From: Algoriphagus aquimarinus
Lineage (GTDB): Bacteria; Bacteroidota; Bacteroidia; Cytophagales; Cyclobacteriaceae
Direction of reading: 5' to 3'
DNA: 64,000 nucleotides
Assembly: GCF_900112005.1 (NCBI RefSeq)
Contig: NZ_FOKK01000009.1
Span: forward strand, 104,456-168,455
How positions within the stretch are numbered: the first letter of the stretch is position 1; the number at the start of each line of letters is the position of its first letter. A model generated the notes under the pieces. That model was given only the letters and a program-made list of their open reading frames with translations. It was not told where the DNA came from and did no database searches. The position numbers and the translations under genes are program-made. Positions 1 through 7,678 of this stretch are shown here, in pieces.

Positions 1-100
1 TTACTAAGGCTGGGTTGATTTCATGTTTTAACCTTCAATTGGGTGTTTTAATTTCTTATTCGAGCAAAAACTTACTTATTTCGCAAGGCACTCTTCACAT

Positions 101-1114
101 ATGAATATACTAGAAAACATCTCCCTCAAGACATTTAACACCTTTGGAATTGATAAAACTGCCCGATTTTTTGTCTCAGTAAAATCTATTGAGGAGCTTA
201 AAGAAGCTTTGGAATGGGCTAAATCACAGAAAGTCAACCCATTGATTCTAGGTGGCGGAAGCAACATCTTGTTGACTCAAAATCAAGATACGCTGGTAAT
301 CAAAATTGAACTGGAGGGTATCAAAGTTGTACAGGAAGACGATGATTTTTACTTCGTTGAAACCGGATCAGGGGTCAATTGGCATCAATTCGTTCTGACT
401 GCGATCGAAAACAATTGGGCAGGAATAGAGAATCTATCCCTTATCCCTGGAACTGTTGGCGCCTCACCGATGCAGAATATTGGTGCATATGGAGTAGAAA
501 TCAAGGATGTATTTTCGAGTCTAAAGGCTCTAAACAAGGAAACATTAGAGATCGAAGCGTTCAACGCTGAGCAATGTCAGTTTGGCTACAGAGAAAGCGT
601 TTTCAAGCATGAGCTGAAAGGAAAATATGTGATCTGCTCTGTGATTTTCAGGTTGAGAAAAGAACCTGTATTTCACACAGAATACGGTGCTATTCTAGAG
701 ACTCTCGAAGCATCTGGAATCAGTGAATTGAGCCTAAAAGCAATTTCAGACGCTGTCATTCAAATTCGCCAGTCCAAGCTTCCAGATCCAAAAGAAATCG
801 GCAACTCGGGTTCATTTTTCAAAAACCCAACGATACCCACTGAGCAATACGAACTATTGAAAAATCAATACACCTCCATTCCAGGCTATCCAAATATTGA
901 AGGCACAAAAGTACCTGCAGCTTGGCTAATCGAGCAATGCGGATGGAAAGGAAAGCGATTTGGAGAAATTGGTGTTCATGCCAAGCAACCTCTAGTTCTC
1001 GTAAATTATGGTGATGGAGATGGAAACGAAATCAAAAACCTAGCAACGAAAATCCAGCAATCAGTTTTTGATAAGTTTGGAATAAGTATCCATCCAGAAG
1101 TCAATTTCCTTTAG
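101..1114 (+). CDS. murB: UDP-N-acetylenolpyruvoylglucosamine reductase (MurB, type I)
   Basis: MurB reduces UDP-GlcNAc-enolpyruvate to UDP-N-acetylmuramate with NADPH and FAD, in the cytoplasmic phase of peptidoglycan synthesis. Visible: the opening NTFGI segment, the FAD-binding stretch LGGGSNILL near residues 50-58, IPGTVGASPMQNIGAYG in the middle, the YRESVFK segment, the catalytic-serine region GNSGSFFKNP and a C-terminal HPEVNF segment holding the conserved glutamate. At 337 residues it matches the E. coli-like type I form. The start is ATG. The stop overlaps by four bases, tail to tail, with the stop of the convergent deaminase gene (shared TTAG). Confidence 0.97.
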   Translation: MNILENISLKTFNTFGIDKTARFFVSVKSIEELKEALEWAKSQKVNPLILGGGSNILLTQNQDTLVIKIELEGIKVVQEDDDFYFVETGSGVNWHQFVLTAIENNWAGIENLSLIPGTVGASPMQNIGAYGVEIKDVFSSLKALNKETLEIEAFNAEQCQFGYRESVFKHELKGKYVICSVIFRLRKEPVFHTEYGAILETLEASGISELSLKAISDAVIQIRQSKLPDPKEIGNSGSFFKNPTIPTEQYELLKNQYTSIPGYPNIEGTKVPAAWLIEQCGWKGKRFGEIGVHAKQPLVLVNYGDGDGNEIKNLATKIQQSVFDKFGISIHPEVNFL

Positions 1115-1593
1115 ACCAACTGGTCGTTCACCTCTAGCGTTTTCTCGTATTTATCCACTCGAACTCCGAATTTCCTCAAGAAGTCAACCCCTTCGTCAGA
1201 TCCAATTCCTTTGTATTCTGCATAAGAAAACAAGTAAATCACTCTAGAAATACCCATAGAGAAAATAATTCTTGCACATGCTAGGCAAGGAGAAAGTGTA
1301 ACGAAAAGTGTAGATCCTTCTACCGCAGTGTTATTTTTCACAGCATAAAGAATCGCATTTTGCTCAGCGTGAAGAGCTAGTGAGCAACTCCCCTTGCTGT
1401 CACGAGCACATCCATTCTCTTTAAACTCCACATCGCAGTTGTGCGTACCTGCAGGTGGTCCATTATAACCAATGGAAATAATACGGGTGTCTTTGGTGAG
1501 AACAGCTCCCACATGCTTCTTGATACAATGAGAGCGCTTGGCCAAATTAACCGCCAATTCCATAAAAATATCATCAAAATCAGGTCTATTCAT
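1111..1593 (-). CDS. Deoxycytidylate (dCMP) deaminase family protein
   Basis: A zinc-dependent cytidine/deoxycytidylate deaminase of the ComEB/dCMP deaminase type, 160 residues. It would convert dCMP to dUMP for thymidylate supply. The zinc site is complete: H75-A-E77 with the proton-shuttling glutamate, and P102-C103-L-A-C106. The GYNGPPAG motif near residue 42 is typical of the dCMP deaminase branch rather than of cytidine deaminases. The start ATG lies 15 bases downstream of a TAnnTTTG element. Substrate is inferred from family, since close relatives can also act on other cytidines. Confidence 0.93.
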   Translation of the reverse strand: MNRPDFDDIFMELAVNLAKRSHCIKKHVGAVLTKDTRIISIGYNGPPAGTHNCDVEFKENGCARDSKGSCSLALHAEQNAILYAVKNNTAVEGSTLFVTLSPCLACARIIFSMGISRVIYLFSYAEYKGIGSDEGVDFLRKFGVRVDKYEKTLEVNDQLV

Positions 1594-1608
1594 ATCTTAA
1601 AGTTTCGG

Positions 1609-1616
1609 CAAAATTA
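1609..1616 (-). promoter_or_regulatory. Bacteroidota -7 promoter element for the dCMP deaminase gene
   Basis: TAATTTTG on the minus strand matches TAnnTTTG and lies 15 bases before the start codon. I see no clear -33 TTG at the usual spacing, so only the -7 part is supported. Confidence 0.45.
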
Positions 1617-1731
1617 GCATTTGCTAACGAAGGGAAGCAGAAATCTTGAATATTAGCTGTAAGTTTTTCGTTAAATAGTAAATTCTAACTTTCTCTTACA
1701 TTCCTCGTTTTGGAAGATAAACCTTGAAACT

Positions 1732-2310
1732 ATGAATCGCCTACATATTAATCACCTCTTCATCTTTCTTGTTTTTGCACTAGCCCTTAGCTCTTGCAGT
1801 GCTATAGAAATTTTTGAGGAGAACAATGAGATCCCAATCAAAAGGCCCTATAAATCATTTGTGATCATCAACCAGGAAGTTGGAATGCGTGGTTTTTCCT
1901 CTGAACTCATCGATGAACAGGTTCAAATACACCTGCAGGAAGCGCTCGAAGCACAAGGGCTAGTTTATGATAAAACGGAGCCTGAATTGGTGATACGTTA
2001 TACTTCAAATGAAGATCCCAGAAAAAGAGAAACCTATCAAAACAATAACCCTTACCCCTACTGGGGATATAGAGTTTGGGACCCATGGATGTATAACCCA
2101 TACTTCAATAACCAGAACAACCCTAAAACCAGCACCTATGAATTAGTGCAGGTAATCGTGGATTTTATAGATCCAAAGGAAGACAAACTCCTAATGACTC
2201 TGACTGGAGTTACTGAAGTCAGCAATCAAAAAACCAAGAGTAAAAAAGTACTAAAGACAACAGATAAGATCATCGATTACTTTCTGTATGAAGTAAAAGA
2301 CACCCAATAA
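1732..2310 (+). CDS. DUF4136 lipoprotein
   Basis: A 192-residue lipoprotein with a hydrophobic signal and lipobox ending LSSC at about residue 22, so probably anchored in the outer membrane. The body (VQIHLQEALEAQGL, then PELVIRY, and a C-terminal LTGVTEVS segment) fits DUF4136, a family of unknown function found in Bacteroidota and Proteobacteria envelopes. A short proline/tyrosine/asparagine-rich loop (residues about 105-130) interrupts the domain. It stands alone between divergent and same-strand neighbours, with ATG start. No biochemical role can be assigned. Confidence 0.8.
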   Translation: MNRLHINHLFIFLVFALALSSCSAIEIFEENNEIPIKRPYKSFVIINQEVGMRGFSSELIDEQVQIHLQEALEAQGLVYDKTEPELVIRYTSNEDPRKRETYQNNNPYPYWGYRVWDPWMYNPYFNNQNNPKTSTYELVQVIVDFIDPKEDKLLMTLTGVTEVSNQKTKSKKVLKTTDKIIDYFLYEVKDTQ

Positions 2311-2450
2311 CCCATAAAGCTGCACTAAACACATATTTAGATGGGTTATTAGTTTCACTTATTTATTGCCCTATTCATTTTTTCTTACTCATCTTTCATA
2401 TATCTTAATAAGGATTTTATTATTTCAATCCCCTAAAGATCCTTGTTTCT

Positions 2451-3461
2451 ATGAGCTTCAATAAGAACCAAGCGGCATTTTTCCAAACTCTAAAGTTGTC
2501 CTTACCTAGTTATAATTCCTTGGTGGATGAGATTGCAGAGATATTAGAGATCAGCATTGATAGTGCGTATAGAAGAATTCGAGGAGAAAAATTACTTGAC
2601 TTCGCTGAACTGGAAATTCTTTGCAATCGCTTCAATATCTCCGTTGACACTTTTTTTAACCTTCATTCCAATGGCATTCTTTTCCAGGGTAATCAAAATG
2701 ATTATCAGGAAAATAGCTTTATGAATTGGATGGAAGACGTGTATGCACAACTTAATCTAGTCAACAGTTTCTCCAAAAAGCACATCTATTGGCTGGTGAA
2801 GGACATGCCTCCATTTCACCACTATTATCATGAAGAATTAGCTGCGTTTAAGTTCTTTTTCTGGAGGAAATCAATACTATTTACGGAAAGTTTAAAAGAC
2901 ACTAAATACTCGATTAAGGATAATTTATACGATCAATTTGCTGAAATAACACAAAAAATTCTCAAGGCATATCATAAGATCCCTACTACCGAAATCTGGA
3001 ACATTGAAGGAATAAACATAACACTGCGGCAAATCGAATTGTATCATGAAATGGGAATCATGACATCCACTGAAGACACAATATTCTTATATAATTGTAT
3101 GCTCGAGGTTATAGACAACTTAGAGAAGATGGCAGAAAAAGGCAAAAAAATTCTCCCATCTCATCCTGAGATTGAAGGAGCCGAATACAATTTCTTTGTG
3201 AATGAATTTATCATTGGAGACAATACATTTTTCGCAACGATGGATGAAAAAAAAGTTACTTATCTAAATCACAGCGTTATTTATTTCCATGGCACCTCAG
3301 ACCCTTCATTCAACGATGCCATGTTTAGGAATTTGGATAATCTAATCAAGAAATCTACTCAAATCAGTATTGTAGGTGAAAAAGACCGAAAGCAATTCTT
3401 TAATAAATTGCGTAAAAAAGTAGTCGAAAGGATAAATGCTCTTCCTATAGAAGAAGAGTAA
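2451..3461 (+). CDS. Helix-turn-helix regulatory protein with long C-terminal domain
   Basis: A 336-residue protein. Residues about 18-70 form an XRE-like helix-turn-helix: DEIAEILEISIDSAYRRIRG reads as a recognition helix, followed by LDFAELEILCNRFNISVDTFF. The remaining 260 residues are helical with many aromatic residues and have no domain I recognise; proteins of this layout are common in Bacteroidota and have no defined ligand. No signal peptide or membrane segment. It is followed on the same strand by the formylglycine-generating enzyme gene 72 bases later, but a functional link is only a guess. Confidence 0.7.
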   Translation: MSFNKNQAAFFQTLKLSLPSYNSLVDEIAEILEISIDSAYRRIRGEKLLDFAELEILCNRFNISVDTFFNLHSNGILFQGNQNDYQENSFMNWMEDVYAQLNLVNSFSKKHIYWLVKDMPPFHHYYHEELAAFKFFFWRKSILFTESLKDTKYSIKDNLYDQFAEITQKILKAYHKIPTTEIWNIEGINITLRQIELYHEMGIMTSTEDTIFLYNCMLEVIDNLEKMAEKGKKILPSHPEIEGAEYNFFVNEFIIGDNTFFATMDEKKVTYLNHSVIYFHGTSDPSFNDAMFRNLDNLIKKSTQISIVGEKDRKQFFNKLRKKVVERINALPIEEE

Positions 3462-3533
3462 AATAGCCTTACATGTAGAAATCCTTCACATCCACAAAAG
3501 ATTCTACTACTTTTAAAGCTGAAGTAAGCCAAT

Positions 3534-4631
3534 ATGAACAATTCAATAAAATACAGTATTGCTAGCCTTGCACTCGTTAGCACTTCATTTTTTGCCTGCC
3601 AAGAGAAAACCACTGACAGCGTAATCGATGAAGAAAAAATGGTAATATCCTCTATGCCTGAGCCTTCTGAAAAAGCGGAAGGCATGGTATGGATACCGGG
3701 GGGAGAATTCGTCATGGGAACCAACGAAGCAGATGCTTACGATGCCGAAAAACCTGCCGTAAATCTTCAAGTAAAGGGTTTTTGGATGGATACGCATGAA
3801 GTAACTAATGCTGAGTTTACCAAATTCGTGGAAGAAACTGGCTACGTGACAGTGGCAGAGAAAAAGCCTGAATGGGAAGATCTCAAAAAGCAATTGCCTC
3901 CAGGTACTCCAAAGCCAGATGAAGCTCTATTAGTAGCTGGATCGATGGTTTTCAGCCCTCCTCCGTATGCAGTTCCTACCCAAGATATTTCACTTTGGTG
4001 GGTTTGGGTAGAAGGCGCCAGCTGGAAAAATCCTGAAGGTCCAGAATCTAATCTGAAAGGAAGGGAAAATCACCCGGTAGTACATGTTGCTTATGAAGAT
4101 GCTAAAGCATTTGCGAAGTGGGCTGGAAAAAGATTACCTACGGAAAATGAGTGGGAATTCGCTGCTCGCGGTGGAGCTGAAGGCAAACGATTCGCTTGGG
4201 GTGATGAATTGACACCAAATGGTCAGTACTTGGCCAATACATTTCAGGGAAATTTCCCTAATGACAATCAAAACCTAGATGGATACGAGGGAGCTTCACC
4301 GGTTAAATCCTTTGCTCCAAATACATTCGGATTATATGATATGATCGGGAATGTCTGGGAATTGACGGATGATTGGTATGATGCACTGAAATATGCAAGA
4401 CTAGCCGGTCAGGCCCCTAAGTTGGATGCAGGTATGAACCAATGTTACAATCCTGACAATCCTTATGCGATGGAGCATGTGATCAAAGGCGGATCATTCC
4501 TTTGCGCAGACAACTATTGCGTAAACTACAGACCATCTGCTCGTCAGGGACAAGCATTTGATAGTGGTACTTCCAATGTGGGTTTCAGATTGGTAAAAGA
4601 CGCCGAAGACAAGACGATCAGCTTGAAATAA
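3534..4631 (+). CDS. Formylglycine-generating enzyme (SUMF1/FGE family) lipoprotein
   Basis: A 365-residue lipoprotein: the signal ends in a lipobox around SFFAC at residue 22. The rest is one FGE-sulfatase domain: WIPGGEFVMG near residue 54, EVTNAEFTKFVEETGY, the PVVHVAYEDAKAFAKWAGKR block, LPTENEWEFAARGG, GNVWELTDDW and a C-terminal SNVGFRLV. Genuine FGEs oxidise a sulfatase cysteine to formylglycine using a copper-binding cysteine pair. Here GGSFLCADNYC provides C324 and C329 with the same spacing as the human catalytic pair, so catalysis is plausible; many other family members lack it. No sulfatase gene is in the window. A strong terminator follows directly. Confidence 0.88.
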   Translation: MNNSIKYSIASLALVSTSFFACQEKTTDSVIDEEKMVISSMPEPSEKAEGMVWIPGGEFVMGTNEADAYDAEKPAVNLQVKGFWMDTHEVTNAEFTKFVEETGYVTVAEKKPEWEDLKKQLPPGTPKPDEALLVAGSMVFSPPPYAVPTQDISLWWVWVEGASWKNPEGPESNLKGRENHPVVHVAYEDAKAFAKWAGKRLPTENEWEFAARGGAEGKRFAWGDELTPNGQYLANTFQGNFPNDNQNLDGYEGASPVKSFAPNTFGLYDMIGNVWELTDDWYDALKYARLAGQAPKLDAGMNQCYNPDNPYAMEHVIKGGSFLCADNYCVNYRPSARQGQAFDSGTSNVGFRLVKDAEDKTISLK

Positions 4632-4650
4632 AAACTCAATTGAACCTAAA

Positions 4651-4684
4651 AAAGGACGTTTCTAATCAGAAACGTCCTTTTTTT
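4651..4684 (+). terminator. Intrinsic terminator after the FGE gene
   Basis: A perfect 12-bp stem (AAAGGACGTTTC with its complement), six-base loop, followed by a run of T, 20 bases after the FGE stop codon. Confidence 0.9.
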
Positions 4685-4942
4685 ATGCTAATTATTCAAT
4701 CTCTTTCTTCAAAAAATTAGAATAGTAAGTCTTAGAATTTCGCGAACACGACGTCCCCGATCAATCTCGAAATCTTCATTCTTTACTACAGAAAAGAATG
4801 GTTTTTTGTACCCAACTCTGCGTAGTCAACGGTTTAAAAATAATGTCACTTAAAAGTCCGGCTTCTAGAGAAGCAGGATAACTGCCAAAATAACACATAC
4901 TAATACTGCACTCTTTGCCACCCGATAGCTGGACGTTTTTGA

Positions 4943-4975
4943 TTTGTGGTAGAGTTATATTTTTTCTACCACAAA
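4943..4975. repeat. Perfect inverted repeat, 11-bp arms
   Basis: Arms TTTGTGGTAGA and TCTACCACAAA separated by 11 bases. The GTGGTAGA core recurs beside the hairpin at 5205-5250. Confidence 0.75.
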
Positions 4976-5017
4976 GAAAGAAAGGGCATAAAGCTTTAAA
5001 GTGAAAATTAATCTTTG

Positions 5018-5172
5018 TGATTATCCGCAATGATGCCAGTTGCCTTAGATTCTTTGCTTATCTGGTCGGAAGACCGATGACCGAAGACCGAAGTGACCTC
5101 AATTATAAATTTAAACAAATTCTAGATTGCTTTCCCCTCTTTACTGGTAGAAAAGCGGATATACATATTAAT
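5018..5172. repeat. Dispersed intergenic repeat, copy 1
   Basis: Matches the segment at 7373-7537 in the same order and orientation: TGATTATCCGC, TGATGCCAGT, a GAAGACCGA-rich block, GAAGTGNCC, ATAATTTA-like AT-rich text, then ACTGGTAGAAAAGC and TATACATA. The copies are diverged with small insertions, so they are not recent duplicates. Confidence 0.75.
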
Positions 5173-5204
5173 CTTTATTGAACTGAGGAGATTTCTATGT
5201 TTTC

Positions 5205-5250
5205 CTATGATTCTATGTGGTAGAAAAAGGTTAACCACATAGAATCATAG
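5205..5250. repeat. Perfect inverted repeat, 17-bp arms
   Basis: CTATGATTCTATGTGGT and its exact complement flank a 12-base loop. There is no T run immediately after it, so it is less likely to be a simple terminator than a palindromic repeat element. Confidence 0.8.
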
Positions 5251-5346
5251 CTTTCATAGCTTTCATAGCTTAGAACGGGTATGAGATACGCTTCAAATCA
5301 AACTTCATTTCCTTTGTTTTCTTTATGCTCTTAGTTGTTAAAAAAA

Positions 5347-5943
5347 CTATGGCAAATCGTAGCCCTTCGTAATTCGCTGAATGTATTTGCCCAAAATATC
5401 AAACTCTAGATTGACCAGATCACCAGGAACCAGCTGATGAAAATTGGTATGCTCAAAAGTGTAAGGGATAATAGCCACTGAGAATCTACCGGGACCAGAA
5501 TTGAAGCAAGTGAGACTCGTTCCGTTGATCGTGATAGATCCTTTCTCCACGGTCACATTTCCCAGTCCATGCTCAAACTCCAGATCAAAAACCCATGACC
5601 CGTCTTGATCAGTAATATTTTTCACAGTGCCAACTTGATCCACATGACCTTGCACGATATGTCCATCAAAGCGCCCATTTGCAGGCATACAACGTTCCAA
5701 GTTGACTTTCTTGTCCACTTTCCATTGAGATAGATTCGTCTTCTGGATGGTCTCATCTATTGCCGTCACGCGGTATGAATCAGGGGTAGTTTGCACTACC
5801 GTGAGGCAAACGCCGTCATGTGCTAATGACTGATCAATCTTCAATTCTGAAGAAAGTGTAGACTCTATATCAAAATGAACATTGGTTCCATCATGAGTAA
5901 TATTCCGAATGGTGCCAAAAGCTTCTATAATTCCTGTAAACAT
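5347..5943 (-). CDS. ribE: Riboflavin synthase, alpha subunit
   Basis: Riboflavin synthase joins two 6,7-dimethyl-8-ribityllumazine molecules to give riboflavin. The 198-residue protein has the two lumazine-binding repeats: the N-terminal MFTGIIEAFG and the start of the second repeat at GHIVQGHVDQVG near residue 95. The open frame extends 17 codons upstream, but the family always begins with MFTGII, so the ATG at 5943 is taken as the start. No FMN riboswitch is visible in the 110 bases upstream. It is divergent from pcm; other rib genes are not in the window. Confidence 0.95.
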   Translation of the reverse strand: MFTGIIEAFGTIRNITHDGTNVHFDIESTLSSELKIDQSLAHDGVCLTVVQTTPDSYRVTAIDETIQKTNLSQWKVDKKVNLERCMPANGRFDGHIVQGHVDQVGTVKNITDQDGSWVFDLEFEHGLGNVTVEKGSITINGTSLTCFNSGPGRFSVAIIPYTFEHTNFHQLVPGDLVNLEFDILGKYIQRITKGYDLP

Positions 5944-6054
5944 GGAGGTAAATTTAACTTTCAAAGGTTCAATGATTAAGCAACAAATGCCCAAATCTAG
6001 TTCAAATTAAGCCAAATATTCTTTTATCTTCGACCATAGAATCACAAATTACTC

Positions 6055-6717
6055 ATGCCCCTACTCAAACTCGAAGACACATATTTACATAAAGGAAAAC
6101 GTAGAGCTCTAGTCGCACTGCTTCGAGAAAAAGGGATCAAAAATGAACGTGTCCTTCAGGCAATCAACACCTTACCCCGTCATTTCTTCTTTGATTCCGC
6201 ATTGATTTCCCATGCTTACGAAGACAAGGCCTTCCCTATTGGCGAAGGGCAGACCATTTCTCAGCCATACACAGTTGCCTTTCAAACGGAGCTTTTGGAG
6301 ATCCAAGAAGGCGATCGAGTTTTGGAAATAGGAACCGGCTCAGGCTATCAAGGAAGCATCCTACATCTTCTTGGTGTTGAAGTATTTACGATAGAATATC
6401 AGAAGAAATTATTTGAAGGAACTAAGCGATTTTTGTCGAGACTTGGAATAGAAATGCATCTATTCTATGGTGATGGAACAGGTGGACTTCCTGCCTATGC
6501 TCCTTATGACAAAATTATTGTCACTGCCGGAGCTCCTGTAGTGCCAGAAGCTTTGATCCAGCAATTAAAAATTGGTGGAATTCTAGTGATTCCCGTTGGT
6601 GACAAGCGAAAACAAGCCATGCTGAAAATCACCAAAAAGTCAAATACAAAGACTGTGCAGGAAGAATACGAGGGATTTGCATTTGTACCACTTTTGGGGA
6701 AAGATGGATGGGGGTAA
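6055..6717 (+). CDS. pcm: Protein-L-isoaspartate O-methyltransferase
   Basis: Uses S-adenosylmethionine to methylate L-isoaspartyl residues in damaged proteins, starting their repair. The 220-residue protein has the family signature GEGQTISQP at residues 63-71 and SAM-binding motif I, LEIGTGSGYQG (90-100), followed by a C-terminal GFAFVPLLG. The length is normal. The gene is divergent from ribE with an ATG start; a TATCTTCG sequence at 6025-6032 may be a weak -7 element. The assignment is secure at family level. Confidence 0.95.
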   Translation: MPLLKLEDTYLHKGKRRALVALLREKGIKNERVLQAINTLPRHFFFDSALISHAYEDKAFPIGEGQTISQPYTVAFQTELLEIQEGDRVLEIGTGSGYQGSILHLLGVEVFTIEYQKKLFEGTKRFLSRLGIEMHLFYGDGTGGLPAYAPYDKIIVTAGAPVVPEALIQQLKIGGILVIPVGDKRKQAMLKITKKSNTKTVQEEYEGFAFVPLLGKDGWG

Positions 6718-6818
6718 GCAAATTTGAAATCTAAAATTTAAGATTTTCATAAATCAGATTTTATCGAAATAAAATTCCGATTTCTAATCTGTAAAATTTT
6801 TCCGCCAAATTTTATTTC

Positions 6819-6826
6819 TATTTTTG
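6819..6826 (+). promoter_or_regulatory. -7 promoter element for the thioesterase gene
   Basis: TATTTTTG fits TAnnTTTG and lies 16 bases before the ATG. The surroundings are T-rich, so chance occurrence is possible. Confidence 0.4.
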
Positions 6827-6842
6827 TTAAAATTTAGATTTT

Positions 6843-7361
6843 ATGAGCAGCAAGAAATTCGCAAAAGAATCCGCAGTGATTATGACTGAGATGGTTCTTC
6901 CTAATGATACCAACACACTTAACAACCTCATGGGAGGCAAACTGATGCATTGGATGGATATAGTAGCCGCCATAGCTGCTCAGAAGCATTCCAACAGCAT
7001 TGTAGTGACTGCCTCTGCGGATAATATTTCCTTTCAGCAACCAATAGCTCTTGGTAATGTAGTGACCCTGAAAGCTCAGGTTACCCGAGCATTCAACTCT
7101 TCCATGGAAGTGTTTATAGAAGTAACTGCGGAGGATATTCCAGCCAATAAGAAAGTCATGACTCATAGAGCATTTTTTACCTTCGTAGCGGTAAATGAGA
7201 ATAACAAACCATCAAGAATCCCTGAACTAATCCCAGAAACTCCTGAGGAAATTGAGAATTATGAAGGAGCTTTGAGAAGAAGACAATTGAGATTGGTTCT
7301 GGCAAAAAGAATGAAGCCAGAAGATGCTGTAGAATTAAAGTCCATTTTCAATCTGGATTAA
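6843..7361 (+). CDS. Acyl-CoA thioesterase, hot-dog fold (YciA/BACH-like)
   Basis: A 172-residue single hot-dog domain that would hydrolyse acyl-CoA to free acid and CoA in the cytoplasm. Visible: the ND-x-NTLNNLMGGKLMHWMD segment at residues 21-39, which carries the catalytic Asn/Asp region of the acyl-CoA hydrolase family, then ADNISFQQPIALGNVVTLKAQV and a SMEVFIEV strand. A charged C-terminal helix follows (GALRRRQLRL). Chain-length preference cannot be read from the sequence. The gene stands alone, with a TAnnTTTG element just upstream. Confidence 0.9.
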   Translation: MSSKKFAKESAVIMTEMVLPNDTNTLNNLMGGKLMHWMDIVAAIAAQKHSNSIVVTASADNISFQQPIALGNVVTLKAQVTRAFNSSMEVFIEVTAEDIPANKKVMTHRAFFTFVAVNENNKPSRIPELIPETPEEIENYEGALRRRQLRLVLAKRMKPEDAVELKSIFNLD

Positions 7362-7372
7362 TTTACACCATG

Positions 7373-7537
7373 ATTATCCGCGTTGATGCCAGTAGACTTA
7401 CTTTCATTGGTTTCTAGCGGGAAGACCGAAGACGTCCCGATAGCCATCGGGAGAAGTGGCCTATAATTTAGAGTATAACTTATATTATGATGCTTTAATC
7501 GACTAACTGGTAGAAAAGCAGCTATACATAATTTACA
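7373..7537. repeat. Dispersed intergenic repeat, copy 2
   Basis: Homologous to 5018-5172. This copy carries an extra hairpin core CCCGATAGCCATCGGG inside the GAAGACCGA-rich block. It starts 12 bases after the thioesterase stop and ends just before a terminator. Together with that terminator it accounts for most of the 7362-7678 spacer. Confidence 0.75.
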
Positions 7538-7547
7538 CAAAGACATT

Positions 7548-7582
7548 AAAAAAGCGCAGACCGTTAAGATCTGCGCTTTTTT
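7548..7582. terminator. Bidirectional intrinsic terminator
   Basis: A perfect 13-bp stem AAAAAAGCGCAGA with its complement around a 9-base loop gives a T run on either strand. It lies between the convergent thioesterase and azurin-fusion genes. Confidence 0.88.
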
Positions 7583-7678
7583 ACTTTTTAACTTAAAAAT
7601 ACCATGGCTAAAGCGAATTAGAATTTGCCTAAAACTAGCGACACACTTCCATCTTCTGTCTCCGGTCTTCCTTCCAAA

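Larger units (their letters stand above)
4685..5346. other. Repeat-rich intergenic spacer
   Basis: About 660 bases without a convincing gene. It holds a small hairpin at 4777-4800, a perfect hairpin at 4943-4975, the first copy of a diverged dispersed repeat at 5018-5172, a 17-bp perfect hairpin at 5205-5250 and a short 9-nt tandem (CTTTCATAG) at 5251-5270. Neighbouring genes converge here, so promoters are not needed; the stretch looks like a landing place for non-coding repeats. Confidence 0.7.

Noticed and set aside
76-267. 63-codon frame on the minus strand at the left edge
   Set aside because: It lies antisense to the murB 5' end and its promoter; a shadow frame.
4776-5030. 84-codon open frame on the minus strand
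   Set aside because: It runs through hairpins and into the dispersed repeat, has no family resemblance and an unnatural composition; treated as chance.
5944-6054. FMN riboswitch upstream of riboflavin synthase
   Set aside because: The region is too short and lacks the conserved FMN-aptamer sequence blocks.
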